DNA from: Cyclobacteriaceae bacterium
GTDB lineage: Bacteria > Bacteroidota > Bacteroidia > Cytophagales > Cyclobacteriaceae
Direction of reading: 5' to 3'
Assembly: GCA_016786585.1 (NCBI GenBank)
Contig: JAEUUI010000030.1
Coordinates: 496,001-560,000 of the forward strand
DNA length: 64,000 nt
Shown here: piece after piece, positions 52,561-60,914 of the stretch
How the letters are laid out: every line of letters starts with the position of its first letter
How positions within the stretch are numbered: position 1 is the stretch's first letter
Position numbers and translations under genes: made by a program
The notes under the pieces: generated by a model
Told to the model about the DNA's origin: nothing
Database searches by the model: none
Seen by the model: the letters and a program-made list of their open reading frames with translations, nothing else

Positions 52561-53523
52561 ATGGATGAACATTACAACGATATCGACACACTGATTGCAA
52601 AATTTCTGGCAGGCGAAGCATCGCCTGAGGAAGCCATGCAACTGGACGACTGGATGAATCTATCCCCGGTTAACCGGGCTACCTTCGAGCAGGCGCAGGT
52701 TGCATGGGGAATGACTTATCGTAAACCCGAGTCAGAGAAGATATGGAAGAGTTTACGGGTTGAACGTAAAAGCAAAACGGTATTCTTTACACCGATCCGG
52801 ATTGCTGCCGGGTTATTGTTTCTTGCGGTTTCATCCATTGTTTGTTACCAGGTGTTCCGCCAAACGAATCCGGTTGAAGAAACATTCCTGACCCAAAAAA
52901 GCTTTGAGCAGCCCGTCTCCTTTTCTTTACCTGAAAAATCATCTGTTACACTCAATAAAAAATCAAGCCTGCGATATGCAAAGAACTTCTCTGTTGACAG
53001 ACATGTAGCGCTGGCGGGTGAGGCGTACTTCGATGTCACGCCCGATAAGCTCAAACCGTTCACCATTCAAGCCGGAGATCTGGAAATTAAGGTTTTAGGA
53101 ACTGCATTCGATGTATCCGCGTATGCACAAGATTCCCTTATTCGTGTGGAAGTTGTCCACGGAAAGGTTCAGATGAAACATTTGCATGATAGTCTCACGC
53201 TGCTTGCAGGCGAGAGGGGTGTCTTCAACAAGCAAACCAAACGTATGCGGTTGATAAAAGCGGAAACGCACAATAAGCTTGCTTACGCAACTAAGCTATT
53301 CGAATATACCGACAAGCCCTTAGCTGAAATCCTGGAAGATTTGACGCTTGCGTATGGAGTTACTTTCGAGCTTGAAAAACCTGCGGTGAACGGATGCCGT
53401 CTTACGGGGGAGTACCGGGGCATGACCTTGCCCGTTATCCTTGAGGTTATTACAAAATCGCTTGACCTGACCTACACCATCAACGGAAATCGGGTGTATA
53501 TTTCCGGGGATGGTTGTCTGTAG
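52561..53523 (+). CDS. FecR-type anti-sigma factor
   Basis: A 320-residue inner-membrane protein. The cytoplasmic N-terminal part (about 1-75) is the sigma-binding region, with FLAGEASPEEAMQLDDWM. One transmembrane segment (about 80-100, PIRIAAGLLFLAVSSIVCYQ) follows. The periplasmic FecR domain has 'FSLPEKSSVTLNKKSSLRYAKNF', 'GEAYFDVTPDKLKPFTI' and 'VLGTAFDVSAYAQDS', and a C-terminal DUF4974-like domain (LTLAYGVTFELEKPAV, 'LTGEYRGMTLPVILEVI'). By family it holds the ECF sigma until an outer-membrane signal arrives. It starts 5 bp after the sigma gene, and its last 14 bases overlap the STN gene. Confidence 0.94.
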   Translation: MDEHYNDIDTLIAKFLAGEASPEEAMQLDDWMNLSPVNRATFEQAQVAWGMTYRKPESEKIWKSLRVERKSKTVFFTPIRIAAGLLFLAVSSIVCYQVFRQTNPVEETFLTQKSFEQPVSFSLPEKSSVTLNKKSSLRYAKNFSVDRHVALAGEAYFDVTPDKLKPFTIQAGDLEIKVLGTAFDVSAYAQDSLIRVEVVHGKVQMKHLHDSLTLLAGERGVFNKQTKRMRLIKAETHNKLAYATKLFEYTDKPLAEILEDLTLAYGVTFELEKPAVNGCRLTGEYRGMTLPVILEVITKSLDLTYTINGNRVYISGDGCL

Positions 53524-54706
53524 AATCCGGTACTTCCTTTTGGTTGTTATGATGCTGGCATGCTGTAGTGCGTACTGCCAGCAATCAACCGATATGTTAA
53601 ATCGATTGATTACGCTGCCAACTCAAAAAGTCCGGGTCTACACGCTTCTGCAAACCATTACCCGCCAAACAGGCATCCGGTTTTCGTACAATTCAAAACG
53701 ACTAAACACAGCTTACAAGCTTACGCTGAATAAAAGGAAAGTAACCGTTCAGGAAGCACTCGATCTGTTGAAAAGTAAAACCAACGTGTTGTATTCGTTA
53801 ATCGAAAATCATGTCATTCTGAATATTGAGAAATCAACCATCAAAAAAGATCCACTACAAAAGCCTGTCGAAGCAGGGCCCGCTATTAAACCAACAAGCC
53901 TCTCCCCAGCTGCATCCAATCAACCGGAAAAAACTTCCGGAGAATTACCGCATGCAGTTGATACAGCCTCCACAGAAATAATACCTGAGAAAAAGCCTGT
54001 TAATGACACCTCCGTCTACCGAACTCAAAATGTCGTTCCCCCGGTAAAAGATTCGGTTAAGGAAATTCTTGCTGTTGCTACACCAACGCGTGATTCCGTT
54101 TCGCAAAAAACGTCAACTGTTCTAAAACGTATCTCTCCTCCAAAAAAATCAGGCTACTTTATTGATTTGGGATTTTCCAGCGAAGAAACACTATTTTTTG
54201 GCGCCACACTCAGAACGGGTACACCCACCTTCTTCGGAACGCTTTCGCTGAAAAGCAACGGCAGATCTGCCATACTGCTCTATGGCTTAAGCGGAGTATT
54301 ACACTCGGGGAATCGTTCTCGCGTGATACTGAATACCTACTTCGGAACATACACTAAATCGTTGCGGACGACAACCGAATCCCTGGATTCAATCAAAACA
54401 AATCATAAAATTGTCGTGTCGGGCTTGTGGATCGGCATGAGTACAGGGGTTGAATGGAAGTTAAACTCAGCTGGCAGCTGGAAATTATTTGCTGGAGTTA
54501 GCTTCAATGCTTTGCAAAGCAAATATAATGTTGACGGGAAAAATCAGGGATTATCAGGCCTTCCGGGATCAAACCCCGAAAAGAAATATTCAGCTTTCTA
54601 CCCGTTTTACGGCGTCAGCAACACGTACGATGATTCCCGTTTCGAATCGTTGAAAACGTGGATTGGCGTTCAGGTGGGCATTTACCGCACAATTTTTTCG
54701 AAGTAG
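53510..54706 (+). CDS. STN domain fused to a small outer-membrane barrel-like domain
   Basis: A 398-residue exported protein. The signal is MVVCRIRYFLLVVMMLACCS. The STN domain (about 30-105: LPTQKVRVYTLLQTITRQTG, 'FSYNSKRLNTAYKLTLN', 'VTVQEALDLLKSKTNVLYSL') is the type that receives TonB signals and speaks to FecR. A Pro/Ser/Thr-rich linker follows (about 120-215). The C-terminal about 180 residues have strand patterns such as 'GYFIDLGFSSEETLFFGATL' and 'VSGLWIGMSTGVEWKLN', ending in 'IGVQVGIYRTIFSK', as in small outer-membrane barrels. No TonB-dependent plug or SusC-type barrel is present. It overlaps FecR by 14 bp, so the three genes form one cassette. Confidence 0.75.
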   Translation: MVVCRIRYFLLVVMMLACCSAYCQQSTDMLNRLITLPTQKVRVYTLLQTITRQTGIRFSYNSKRLNTAYKLTLNKRKVTVQEALDLLKSKTNVLYSLIENHVILNIEKSTIKKDPLQKPVEAGPAIKPTSLSPAASNQPEKTSGELPHAVDTASTEIIPEKKPVNDTSVYRTQNVVPPVKDSVKEILAVATPTRDSVSQKTSTVLKRISPPKKSGYFIDLGFSSEETLFFGATLRTGTPTFFGTLSLKSNGRSAILLYGLSGVLHSGNRSRVILNTYFGTYTKSLRTTTESLDSIKTNHKIVVSGLWIGMSTGVEWKLNSAGSWKLFAGVSFNALQSKYNVDGKNQGLSGLPGSNPEKKYSAFYPFYGVSNTYDDSRFESLKTWIGVQVGIYRTIFSK

Positions 54707-54732
54707 CATCAGGGTCTACAAGCACTTATGTG

Positions 54733-54764
54733 TTGTTATGGTAAGGGCGCTTTCGCCCGAGACT
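54733..54764. repeat. REP-like intergenic element, copy 3
   Basis: GTTATGGTAAGGGCGCTTTC followed by GCCCGAGACT, with hairpin GGGCG-CTTT-CGCCC. It is the weakest of three related elements (compare 15181 and 28926); it shares ATGGT.AGGGCG with the first. It lies between the STN-barrel and lipoprotein genes. Confidence 0.35.
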
Positions 54765-54777
54765 TAAAATCAACCCA

Positions 54778-55449
54778 ATGAAAAACCTTAGTTATTTGCT
54801 GGTATGTGCCGTGCTGATTGTTGCCGCGTGCTCGGATGACGACTCAAATCAAAACACAGCGATTAAAAAGAACGCCCTGAGTATGATTGTACCGAACGCC
54901 AATGGTTCGGGGAATGTATTGTTACTGAAAGATGGAACACTCGCTAACCCAAAGTCGGGCATTGCCGACTTTAACTCACGTACAGCCGGTGGAAAGCTAC
55001 TGCTTTCATACAAGTCCCTCGGCACAACCGATGGCATCCTGAATATTGCTGTTACCTCATACGCAAAGGCAGATGATTCAACCTTTACGGTTGATCCGGT
55101 TCCAAACATCGATGGTGAGATCTATGCAAAGTCGTTCTCAGGCACCTACTTCGCTTACGATAAGGACAGCACGAATGCTTCTACAGGGTCGGTTCAGTTT
55201 TCATTCGAAGCACAAACCGGAAATTCTACCACCTATCACTACGACTTCACACCAGAAGAAGGTTCTGCAATCTCAGGTGCTGGAAAATTTGTAGTAAACG
55301 AAAACACCATCGCGTTTAGCAACAACGAAGATGATAACTTCATTTTACCGGTCGGTGATTTCGAAATCTCCTGGAGCACCGACATGCTTTATCTCTGGAA
55401 GGTAGGCGAAAATGGTGAGTTCTTCAGCTATGCGTTAAAACGGGAATAG
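54778..55449 (+). CDS. Hypothetical lipoprotein following the ECF cassette
   Basis: A 223-residue protein with signal MKNLSYLLVCAVLIVAAC and lipobox VAAC, then the DDDSNQN spacer common in surface lipoproteins of Bacteroidota. The rest is beta-rich with no motif I recognise (SYKSLGTTDGILNIAVTSYA, 'IYAKSFSGTYFAYDKDS', 'SGAGKFVVNENTIAFSNNED'). It may be regulated with the ECF cassette 71 bp upstream, or it may be separate. A terminator follows its stop. Confidence 0.75.
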   Translation: MKNLSYLLVCAVLIVAACSDDDSNQNTAIKKNALSMIVPNANGSGNVLLLKDGTLANPKSGIADFNSRTAGGKLLLSYKSLGTTDGILNIAVTSYAKADDSTFTVDPVPNIDGEIYAKSFSGTYFAYDKDSTNASTGSVQFSFEAQTGNSTTYHYDFTPEEGSAISGAGKFVVNENTIAFSNNEDDNFILPVGDFEISWSTDMLYLWKVGENGEFFSYALKRE

Positions 55450-55468
55450 TGTTGATGAGCTGACGATG

Positions 55469-55500
55469 AAAGGCAGTGAGCAATCGCTGCCTTTTTCTTT
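55469..55500 (+). terminator. Rho-independent terminator after the lipoprotein
   Basis: AAAGGCAG pairs with CTGCCTTT over a short AT-containing loop, and is followed by a T-rich tract (CTTTTTCTTTTTT). It lies between the lipoprotein and the convergent kinase gene. Confidence 0.8.
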
Positions 55501-55513
55501 TTTGTTTGTAACA

Positions 55514-56554
55514 TCAGTCTTCAGCCTTGGCACGCTGGAGCTTAAAGCTAAAGTCTGAACCTTTTCCAACCTGACTTTCAACTTCCGTTTTGCTGTTGTG
55601 ATGTTCAAGAATGTGCTTAACAATCGCGAGGCCCAGACCAGTACCGCCCTTCTCGCGGCTGCGACTTTTATCAACACGATAGAAACGTTCAAAGATTCTC
55701 GGAAGATGTTCTTCGCTGATTCCTTCACCATGATCACGAACGTGCGTGGTGACGTTCTTCTTTCCGATGTCGAAGCTTACCGAAACTTCCCCGCCTTCAA
55801 ACGAATGCTTGATGGCGTTGCTTACGAGGTTCGTAATCACCTGGGTGATGCGCTGCCAGTCGGCATGAACCAATGCCTTGTTCCTGGAACCGTGAAGCTT
55901 AAGTGAAATCTTTCGTTCTTCTGCCTTGTCTTCGAGTTGCTCGAATACTTCCTGCGTAAGTTCATACAGATCAACCGTTTCAAAATGCATTTTGATCTGC
56001 TTCGTTTCAATGTGCGAAAGTGTGAGCAGATCCTGTACGAGTGCATCAAGTCCATCCAGACTGCGGGCTGCCTTCTTCAAAAAGTTACCGCGCACCGCCT
56101 TATCGTTTACAGCACCATCGAGCAGTGTATGAACAAAACCCTGCGCAGCAAAAATCGGGGTCTTGAGCTCGTGCGAGATGTCGGCAATAAATTCTTTCCG
56201 GAAAGCTTCGAGCTTGCGCAACTCATCAATCTCTTTTTGCTTCAGTTCGGCGAACGAAAAAATCTCTTCGTTAATTTTTTCCAGCGGATTGAGAGTGTTG
56301 GGCTTTTCGCGATCAAGACTATGAAGCTCCCGCTTCTTAAGCTTGTCGATCATTTTGTAAATCTTGTTGATCTCACGAAAGATCAGCAACTCCAGGATAG
56401 CAAACGTAAGGATGTACGATACCGAAAAACAGATGACAAAGGTTACAACAAGAACGGTTGTGTTAACCGTTTCAAACAGGGTAAGAAAAAGCGTGGTGAT
56501 GATGGCAATGCACAGGGCAAGAAGAAGCGCGAGTACCCGTGAGCTGTAAATCAT
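55514..56554 (-). CDS. PhoR-like sensor histidine kinase
   Basis: A 346-residue kinase with two transmembrane helices (about 5-27 and 32-58), almost no periplasmic loop and no PAS domain. The DHp domain has FIADISHELKTPIFAAQG (His128). The HATPase domain has the N-box VTNLVSNAIKHS, the G1 DHGEGISEEHLPRIFERFY region and G2 GTGLGLAIVKHILEHHN. It autophosphorylates and passes phosphate to the regulator encoded just upstream. It comes 79 bp after that regulator, with a large hairpin repeat in the gap. The short sensor part suggests it reads membrane state or a partner protein. Confidence 0.93.
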   Translation of the reverse strand: MIYSSRVLALLLALCIAIITTLFLTLFETVNTTVLVVTFVICFSVSYILTFAILELLIFREINKIYKMIDKLKKRELHSLDREKPNTLNPLEKINEEIFSFAELKQKEIDELRKLEAFRKEFIADISHELKTPIFAAQGFVHTLLDGAVNDKAVRGNFLKKAARSLDGLDALVQDLLTLSHIETKQIKMHFETVDLYELTQEVFEQLEDKAEERKISLKLHGSRNKALVHADWQRITQVITNLVSNAIKHSFEGGEVSVSFDIGKKNVTTHVRDHGEGISEEHLPRIFERFYRVDKSRSREKGGTGLGLAIVKHILEHHNSKTEVESQVGKGSDFSFKLQRAKAED

Positions 56555-56561
56555 TCTCTTA

Positions 56562-56628
56562 AATTACGAATTTTGAATTTCGAATGCCGAATTTCATACA
56601 GGTTATTCGAAATTCCACATTCGTAATT
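56562..56628. repeat. Long inverted repeat between the PhoB-like and PhoR-like genes
   Basis: Left arm AATTACGAAT-ttt-GAATTTCGAAT (56562..56585) and right arm ATTCGAAATTC-cac-ATTCGTAATT (56605..56628) form 21 bp of perfect pairing with a 3-nt internal loop, around a 19-nt apical loop. Related words occur at 29488..29539. Confidence 0.7.
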
Positions 56629-56633
56629 CGAAA

Positions 56634-57323
56634 TTAATTTAAGGCAAACTTATACCCCACTCCTTTCACGGTAGTGATGTAATCTTCGCCAATTTTCTCG
56701 CGCACTTTGCGGATGTGAACATCAACCGTTCTGGCCAGCACATATACGTCAGACCCCCAGATGTTCTGCAGCAAATCTTCACGACTGAAAACCTTGTTCG
56801 GATTTTGCGCAAGGAAATAGAGCAGTTCAAATTCCTTTTTCGGCAAACTGATTTCGCGTGTGCCAATTTTAATTGTGTAGCTGGTACGGTCGATGGTAAG
56901 GTCTCCGATGGTGATCGTACTTGACGGACTGGACTTCTTATTGTCACGTCTGAACAACGCGCTGATTCTGCTCATCAGTGCGCGAGGCTTGATCGGTTTG
57001 TTGATGTAATCGTCCGCACCTACATCAAACGCAGCCACTTCCGAGTATTCTTCTGAACGCGCGGTGAGAAATACGATAAACGTCTTTTGAAGTTCGGGGA
57101 TTTCGCGAAGCAGGCGGCAGGTTTCGACACCATCCATCTTCGGCATCATAATATCAAGCAGCACAAGATCCGGATGAAACTTCTTGGCAATATCAACCGC
57201 CTTGAAGCCATCGCTCGCTGTTTTTACATCATATCCGCTTTTTTCAAGATTGTATTTGAGAAGTTCCTGGATGGGTTCTTCATCGTCAACGACAAGCACT
57301 TTTTGAACCGGCTTGTTTGCCAT
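56634..57323 (-). CDS. OmpR/PhoB-family response regulator
   Basis: A 229-residue regulator. The receiver has Asp14-Asp15 (VVDDEEP), phosphorylation site Asp57 (LVLLDIMMPKMDG) and Lys109 (YINKPI). The winged-helix effector (about 135-229) shows ISLPKKEFELLYFLAQNPNK, 'VFSREDLLQNIWG' and 'DVHIRKVREKIG', typical of the OmpR/PhoB family. It pairs with the kinase downstream. A perfect TAnnTTTG -7 element lies 18 bases before its ATG. It may control the phosphate response, as PhoB does, but no pho box or pst gene is here to confirm it. Confidence 0.95.
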   Translation of the reverse strand: MANKPVQKVLVVDDEEPIQELLKYNLEKSGYDVKTASDGFKAVDIAKKFHPDLVLLDIMMPKMDGVETCRLLREIPELQKTFIVFLTARSEEYSEVAAFDVGADDYINKPIKPRALMSRISALFRRDNKKSSPSSTITIGDLTIDRTSYTIKIGTREISLPKKEFELLYFLAQNPNKVFSREDLLQNIWGSDVYVLARTVDVHIRKVREKIGEDYITTVKGVGYKFALN

Positions 57324-57340
57324 AGGTCTGTTATTTGGTA

Positions 57341-57348
57341 CAAAGGTA
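57341..57348 (-). promoter_or_regulatory. -7 promoter element of the PhoB-like gene
   Basis: The minus strand reads TACCTTTG, an exact TAnnTTTG, 18 bases from the ATG. TTTC at 18 bp upstream is the nearest -33-like match, so the element is supported mainly by its -7 box and position. Confidence 0.45.
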
Positions 57349-57458
57349 GCCCAAAAGGGCGGGTTTGAAACGCGTCTCTTAACATCTTAACAATTCCTTA
57401 ATGGCACAAATTCCGGTGCTTTTAAAGCTGGATAAGTTGATGCAAACGTTAGATGCCG

Positions 57459-58508
57459 CTACAAAAACGGGTGCTTCTTTTTATGGTATCGGATATAGGC
57501 TTTCAGGTCGCCACCAAATTGGGTATTCATGTCGTCCCAGAACAACTCCTGCTGCGACTGGTATCGTTTCATGTTCATGAAATAACTGTTGTTCGGCAAC
57601 CGCTCTTTGAAACGATCGGACGGTTTTTTATGGATCGTCAGCGACAGCGTATCGAGGGAGAATACAATTTTCTGAATCATGGCTTTCTTCAGCGAAAGCT
57701 TTTGCTCTTTGGGGTCGTTTTCTCTCATGGACTTGTACAAACTGTCGAGCGCTTCCGCTCCGCGCAGCATGTGATCGCTGTATTTTAAAAAATCTGCATC
57801 TTCACCAATGTACGTCAGGTATTCCTTTGAATCTTTCCCATGCGTGGAAATCAGAAACTGCTCTGCCCCGCGATCACCGATAAACGTGGCAAGGTTCTCA
57901 TTAAAATCAACACTGTCCTTAACAAAAATTGTAGCATGAACCATTTCGTGAATGATCAGGTTGGCCAGATCGCCTTCATCGCGTTCAAGCATCTTGCTTA
58001 AAATGGGATCGGTAAACCAACCGAGCGTTGACCAGCCTCCGGGATTGCGAATGCTGGTATCCCAGCCCTCCTTATCCAATTCATCGCGAAGCTTTACGGC
58101 ACGCTCTTTATTAAAGAATCCTTTGTACGGAACAGAACCGACAATCGGAAAGTCCCACTCTTTGGCTTTCAGGCGAAACGGTTCGCAGGCCATCACCACC
58201 CACATGATCTCTTCACCCTTCTGATCATAAAGAGTTTTGTAATTTTTGGTGTCTTTCAACCCCAGCGAATCGATGGCATATTTTCTTACCCGCTCAATCA
58301 GCACAAGCTTGGCTTTGAGCGAATCCGGGAAGGCCGGATCTTTCATTACTTCTTCTACCGGTCGGGCATTCCAAACAATATTAAGCTGACCTTTGCCCTG
58401 ACGAATGCCATATACGACAAGATCCCAATAGACAATGACGAGAATCACGAGCACGGCCAGCAGCGCGAGCAGTGAGCGTTTAATGATCTTACCGGTTCTT
58501 TTTTGCAT
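57459..58508 (-). CDS. Membrane-anchored zinc aminopeptidase-like protein
   Basis: A 349-residue protein with one N-terminal transmembrane segment (about 12-28). The domain is the putative aminopeptidase family (DUF2265/Aminopep): zinc site HEMVH (187-191) and NENLATFIGDRG (Glu204 as third ligand), with GGWSTLGWFTDPILSKML before it. The catalytic domain would face the periplasm by the positive-inside rule. The substrate is unknown. Its first 20 bases overlap the barrel gene (58489..59607) on the same strand, so the two are almost surely coupled. Confidence 0.88.
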   Translation of the reverse strand: MQKRTGKIIKRSLLALLAVLVILVIVYWDLVVYGIRQGKGQLNIVWNARPVEEVMKDPAFPDSLKAKLVLIERVRKYAIDSLGLKDTKNYKTLYDQKGEEIMWVVMACEPFRLKAKEWDFPIVGSVPYKGFFNKERAVKLRDELDKEGWDTSIRNPGGWSTLGWFTDPILSKMLERDEGDLANLIIHEMVHATIFVKDSVDFNENLATFIGDRGAEQFLISTHGKDSKEYLTYIGEDADFLKYSDHMLRGAEALDSLYKSMRENDPKEQKLSLKKAMIQKIVFSLDTLSLTIHKKPSDRFKERLPNNSYFMNMKRYQSQQELFWDDMNTQFGGDLKAYIRYHKKKHPFL

Positions 58509-59607
58509 TCAGAAGAAAGAAGCGTTCCGAGAAATTAAGGTACAAGCCAAACGAGTATTCGAGTTCCTGTGAATACGTATCTAAGAACGGTTCCGCACGG
58601 GCAGTTAGTGTTAAACCATCCGCAACTTTTAAATCGTACAGAAAACGAAGCATCAGAAAATCACGTGTCCGGTCCACGCGATTGGGATAAATTTCATTTG
58701 CGGAAGCGTATAACGGACTGCCCTCAATGCTAAGAAAGCGATCGCCATGCCAGTAGCTTCCCATCACGGTCAGGCCAATACGTGTTTTCAGATATGGATT
58801 GACGAAATACCCGATACCGTCTTTGCTGAAGCGCGGTTGATTGGCGTTCGTACTGAACATTGCCCCGTATGCCTTAACGCCCCAGCCGGAAATAAATCCC
58901 GAACCGGTTCCTTCCAGTGTTAATCCGCCTGCCATGTTAAGCCGGGTGATTACTTCGTTGTCGATCGTATCGATCTGCCCGCCCTGGTGTGCTACAACAA
59001 TTTGCAGGGGAAGGTCGAAATGAACATCTCCGAAGTTAAATAATGTTTTATTAAAAGAAACTCCTGCTGTGAAGCGTTCGGGTTCGGTGCTGTTGGCATA
59101 AATCATCTTCTGCCAGTCGATCCATGTATCCAGAAAGATACCTTCCTTCATCCACACAACCTGCGCACCGTTTTCAAGCCTGTTGTTCAGCACCCGTTCA
59201 AAATCGTAGAGCGGTTCAATCAGGCGATGATGAACGCTTCCTTCGAGCGTACCGAAAATGAAATTGAAGTTATTATTTCGGATTTTGAGCGACAGTGTGG
59301 GTTTAACCTGCGAATACTCGTCATTGCCGATATCCTTTTGAACATAGACGCCTGCATCCAGCCGCACATTCCGGGAGATGTTGTACGACAGGTATGGATT
59401 AAGTTGATAACCAAAGAGCGTATATCCTTCAACCATCGTATCGAAAAACTCATTGTCTTTGACAAAGCCCAGCATGTTGATCCCGAGGAACAGTTTGTTG
59501 GAATCGGCCGGCTCAACTTTCATCCGTTGTTCAAACGCAGTGTTGTCGAGCTGGGCAAATGCAACAGCCGGGATAATCAGAATTAAAAGAAATAATGCCT
59601 TTTTCAT
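58489..59607 (-). CDS. Outer-membrane beta-barrel protein
   Basis: A 372-residue exported protein starting MKKALFLLILIIPAVAFAQ. The mature part alternates Gly/aromatic-rich strands, such as NKLFLGINMLGFV, YQLNPYLSYNI, 'RLDAGVYVQKDIG', 'YLKTRIGLTVMGSYWHGDRF' and 'LEYSFGLYLNFSERFF', the look of a 12-16-strand outer-membrane barrel. I cannot assign a substrate. ATG 59607 is chosen as the start of the signal peptide. Its 3' end overlaps the start of the zinc aminopeptidase gene by 20 bp. Confidence 0.78.
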   Translation of the reverse strand: MKKALFLLILIIPAVAFAQLDNTAFEQRMKVEPADSNKLFLGINMLGFVKDNEFFDTMVEGYTLFGYQLNPYLSYNISRNVRLDAGVYVQKDIGNDEYSQVKPTLSLKIRNNNFNFIFGTLEGSVHHRLIEPLYDFERVLNNRLENGAQVVWMKEGIFLDTWIDWQKMIYANSTEPERFTAGVSFNKTLFNFGDVHFDLPLQIVVAHQGGQIDTIDNEVITRLNMAGGLTLEGTGSGFISGWGVKAYGAMFSTNANQPRFSKDGIGYFVNPYLKTRIGLTVMGSYWHGDRFLSIEGSPLYASANEIYPNRVDRTRDFLMLRFLYDLKVADGLTLTARAEPFLDTYSQELEYSFGLYLNFSERFFLLNAKKNR

Positions 59608-59651
59608 GGGAAAGGACGCAATATAGCAGGGAAATGACGTCCGCAACAATG

Positions 59652-59668
59652 TTGACAACTACTGTCAC
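59652..59668. promoter_or_regulatory. Candidate operator upstream of recA (TTGACA-N5-TGTCAC)
   Basis: TTGACAACTACTGTCAC has core TGACA-N5-TGTCA and matches the WYL-divergon site in 11 of 12 arm bases. It lies 83 bases before the recA ATG. -7-like words (TTGCTTTG 59697, TATTTTG 59708) lie between it and the gene. Confidence 0.4.
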
Positions 59669-59751
59669 ACACTTTTCGGGAGCTTTTAATTCCCGTTTGC
59701 TTTGCCGTATTTTGATTCATCATCAAACACGTAACAACGACAACTATAGAT

Positions 59752-60813
59752 ATGAGTGACGCAAAAGAAAAGATCAAAGCCCTGCAGCTGACCATCGATA
59801 AGCTGGAAAAGACCTACGGAAAGGGAACCGTAATGAAGCTTAGCGATGAGAAGGTGATAGACGTTCCGTCTATTTCGACCGGCTCGGTAGGCCTCGACAT
59901 TGCCCTGGGTATTGGCGGAATTCCACGCGGAAGAATAACCGAGATCTACGGTCCGGAATCTTCCGGTAAAACCACCCTCACCATGCACATGATTGCGGAA
60001 GCGCAGCGCAAGGGAGGAATGGCGGCATTCATTGACGCAGAACACGCATTCGATAAATCATATGCAGAGAAGCTGGGTATCGATACCGAAAACCTGCTGA
60101 TTTCCCAGCCCGACAACGGTGAACAGGCACTGGAAATTGCCGATCACCTGATCCGCTCGGGCGCGATTGATATTATCGTAATCGACTCGGTTGCGGCACT
60201 TGTTCCGAAAAGCGAACTCGAAGGCGAGATGGGCGACAGTAAAATGGGCTTGCACGCACGTTTGATGTCACAGGCACTGCGCAAGCTTACCGGTACGATC
60301 AGCAAAACCGGTTGTTCGTGTATCTTCATCAACCAGCTTCGCGAGAAGATCGGGGTGATGTTCGGTAACCCGGAAACAACAACTGGTGGTAATGCCCTTA
60401 AATTCTACGCATCGGTTCGTCTGGATATTCGCAGAATCGGTCAGATTAAAGAGGATGCCGACAACATTACCGGTAACCGTGTTAAAGTGAAAGTGGTTAA
60501 GAACAAGGTAGCGCCTCCGTTCAAAGTAGTGGAGTTCGACATCATGTACGGAAGAGGTATTTCCAAGTCCGGTGAGATCGTTGACCTGGGTGTTGAACTG
60601 AATGTGATTCAAAAATCCGGTTCATGGTTCTCATACAACGGGAATAAGCTCGGCCAGGGACGCGATGCCGTGAAACAATTGATTGAAGATACTCCGGAAC
60701 TGATGGAAGAACTGGAAGCTAAAATCAAAGCCAGCCTGGATACTGCCAAAGGCTTACTTGAGCCGGTTGAGGAAAAGAAGGCTGAGAAAGTGAAAGAGAA
60801 AGAGAAAGTTTAG
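59752..60813 (+). CDS. recA: Recombinase RecA
   Basis: A 353-residue RecA. It has Walker [11 protein letters not shown] (67-76), the DNA-binding loop region [10 protein letters not shown], '[31 protein letters not shown]', and a Lys/Glu-rich C-terminal tail (about 338-353). It binds single-stranded DNA, carries out strand exchange and would act with the AddAB enzyme encoded at 45231..51310. The ATG follows a 5' region with a palindrome like those at addAB and the WYL regulator. A strong terminator follows it. Confidence 0.98.
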   Translation: MSDAKEKIKALQLTIDKLEKTYGKGTVMKLSDEKVIDVPSISTGSVGLDIALGIGGIPRGRITEIYGPESSGKTTLTMHMIAEAQRKGGMAAFIDAEHAFDKSYAEKLGIDTENLLISQPDNGEQALEIADHLIRSGAIDIIVIDSVAALVPKSELEGEMGDSKMGLHARLMSQALRKLTGTISKTGCSCIFINQLREKIGVMFGNPETTTGGNALKFYASVRLDIRRIGQIKEDADNITGNRVKVKVVKNKVAPPFKVVEFDIMYGRGISKSGEIVDLGVELNVIQKSGSWFSYNGNKLGQGRDAVKQLIEDTPELMEELEAKIKASLDTAKGLLEPVEEKKAEKVKEKEKV

Positions 60814-60863
60814 TGATTGGACAGAAGTTCCAATGTTAGGTTAAGTACGTTTTAAGTTAAACG

Positions 60864-60893
60864 AAAAGCCCCGGTTGCCCGGGGCTTTTCTAT
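60864..60893. terminator. Bidirectional terminator after recA
   Basis: AAAAGCCCCGG (60864..60874) pairs perfectly with CCGGGGCTTTT (60879..60889) over TTGC, an 11-bp stem. It lies between recA and the convergent permease gene. Confidence 0.92.
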
Positions 60894-60914
60894 TTCTTGC
60901 GTTTGCAGTAATCT

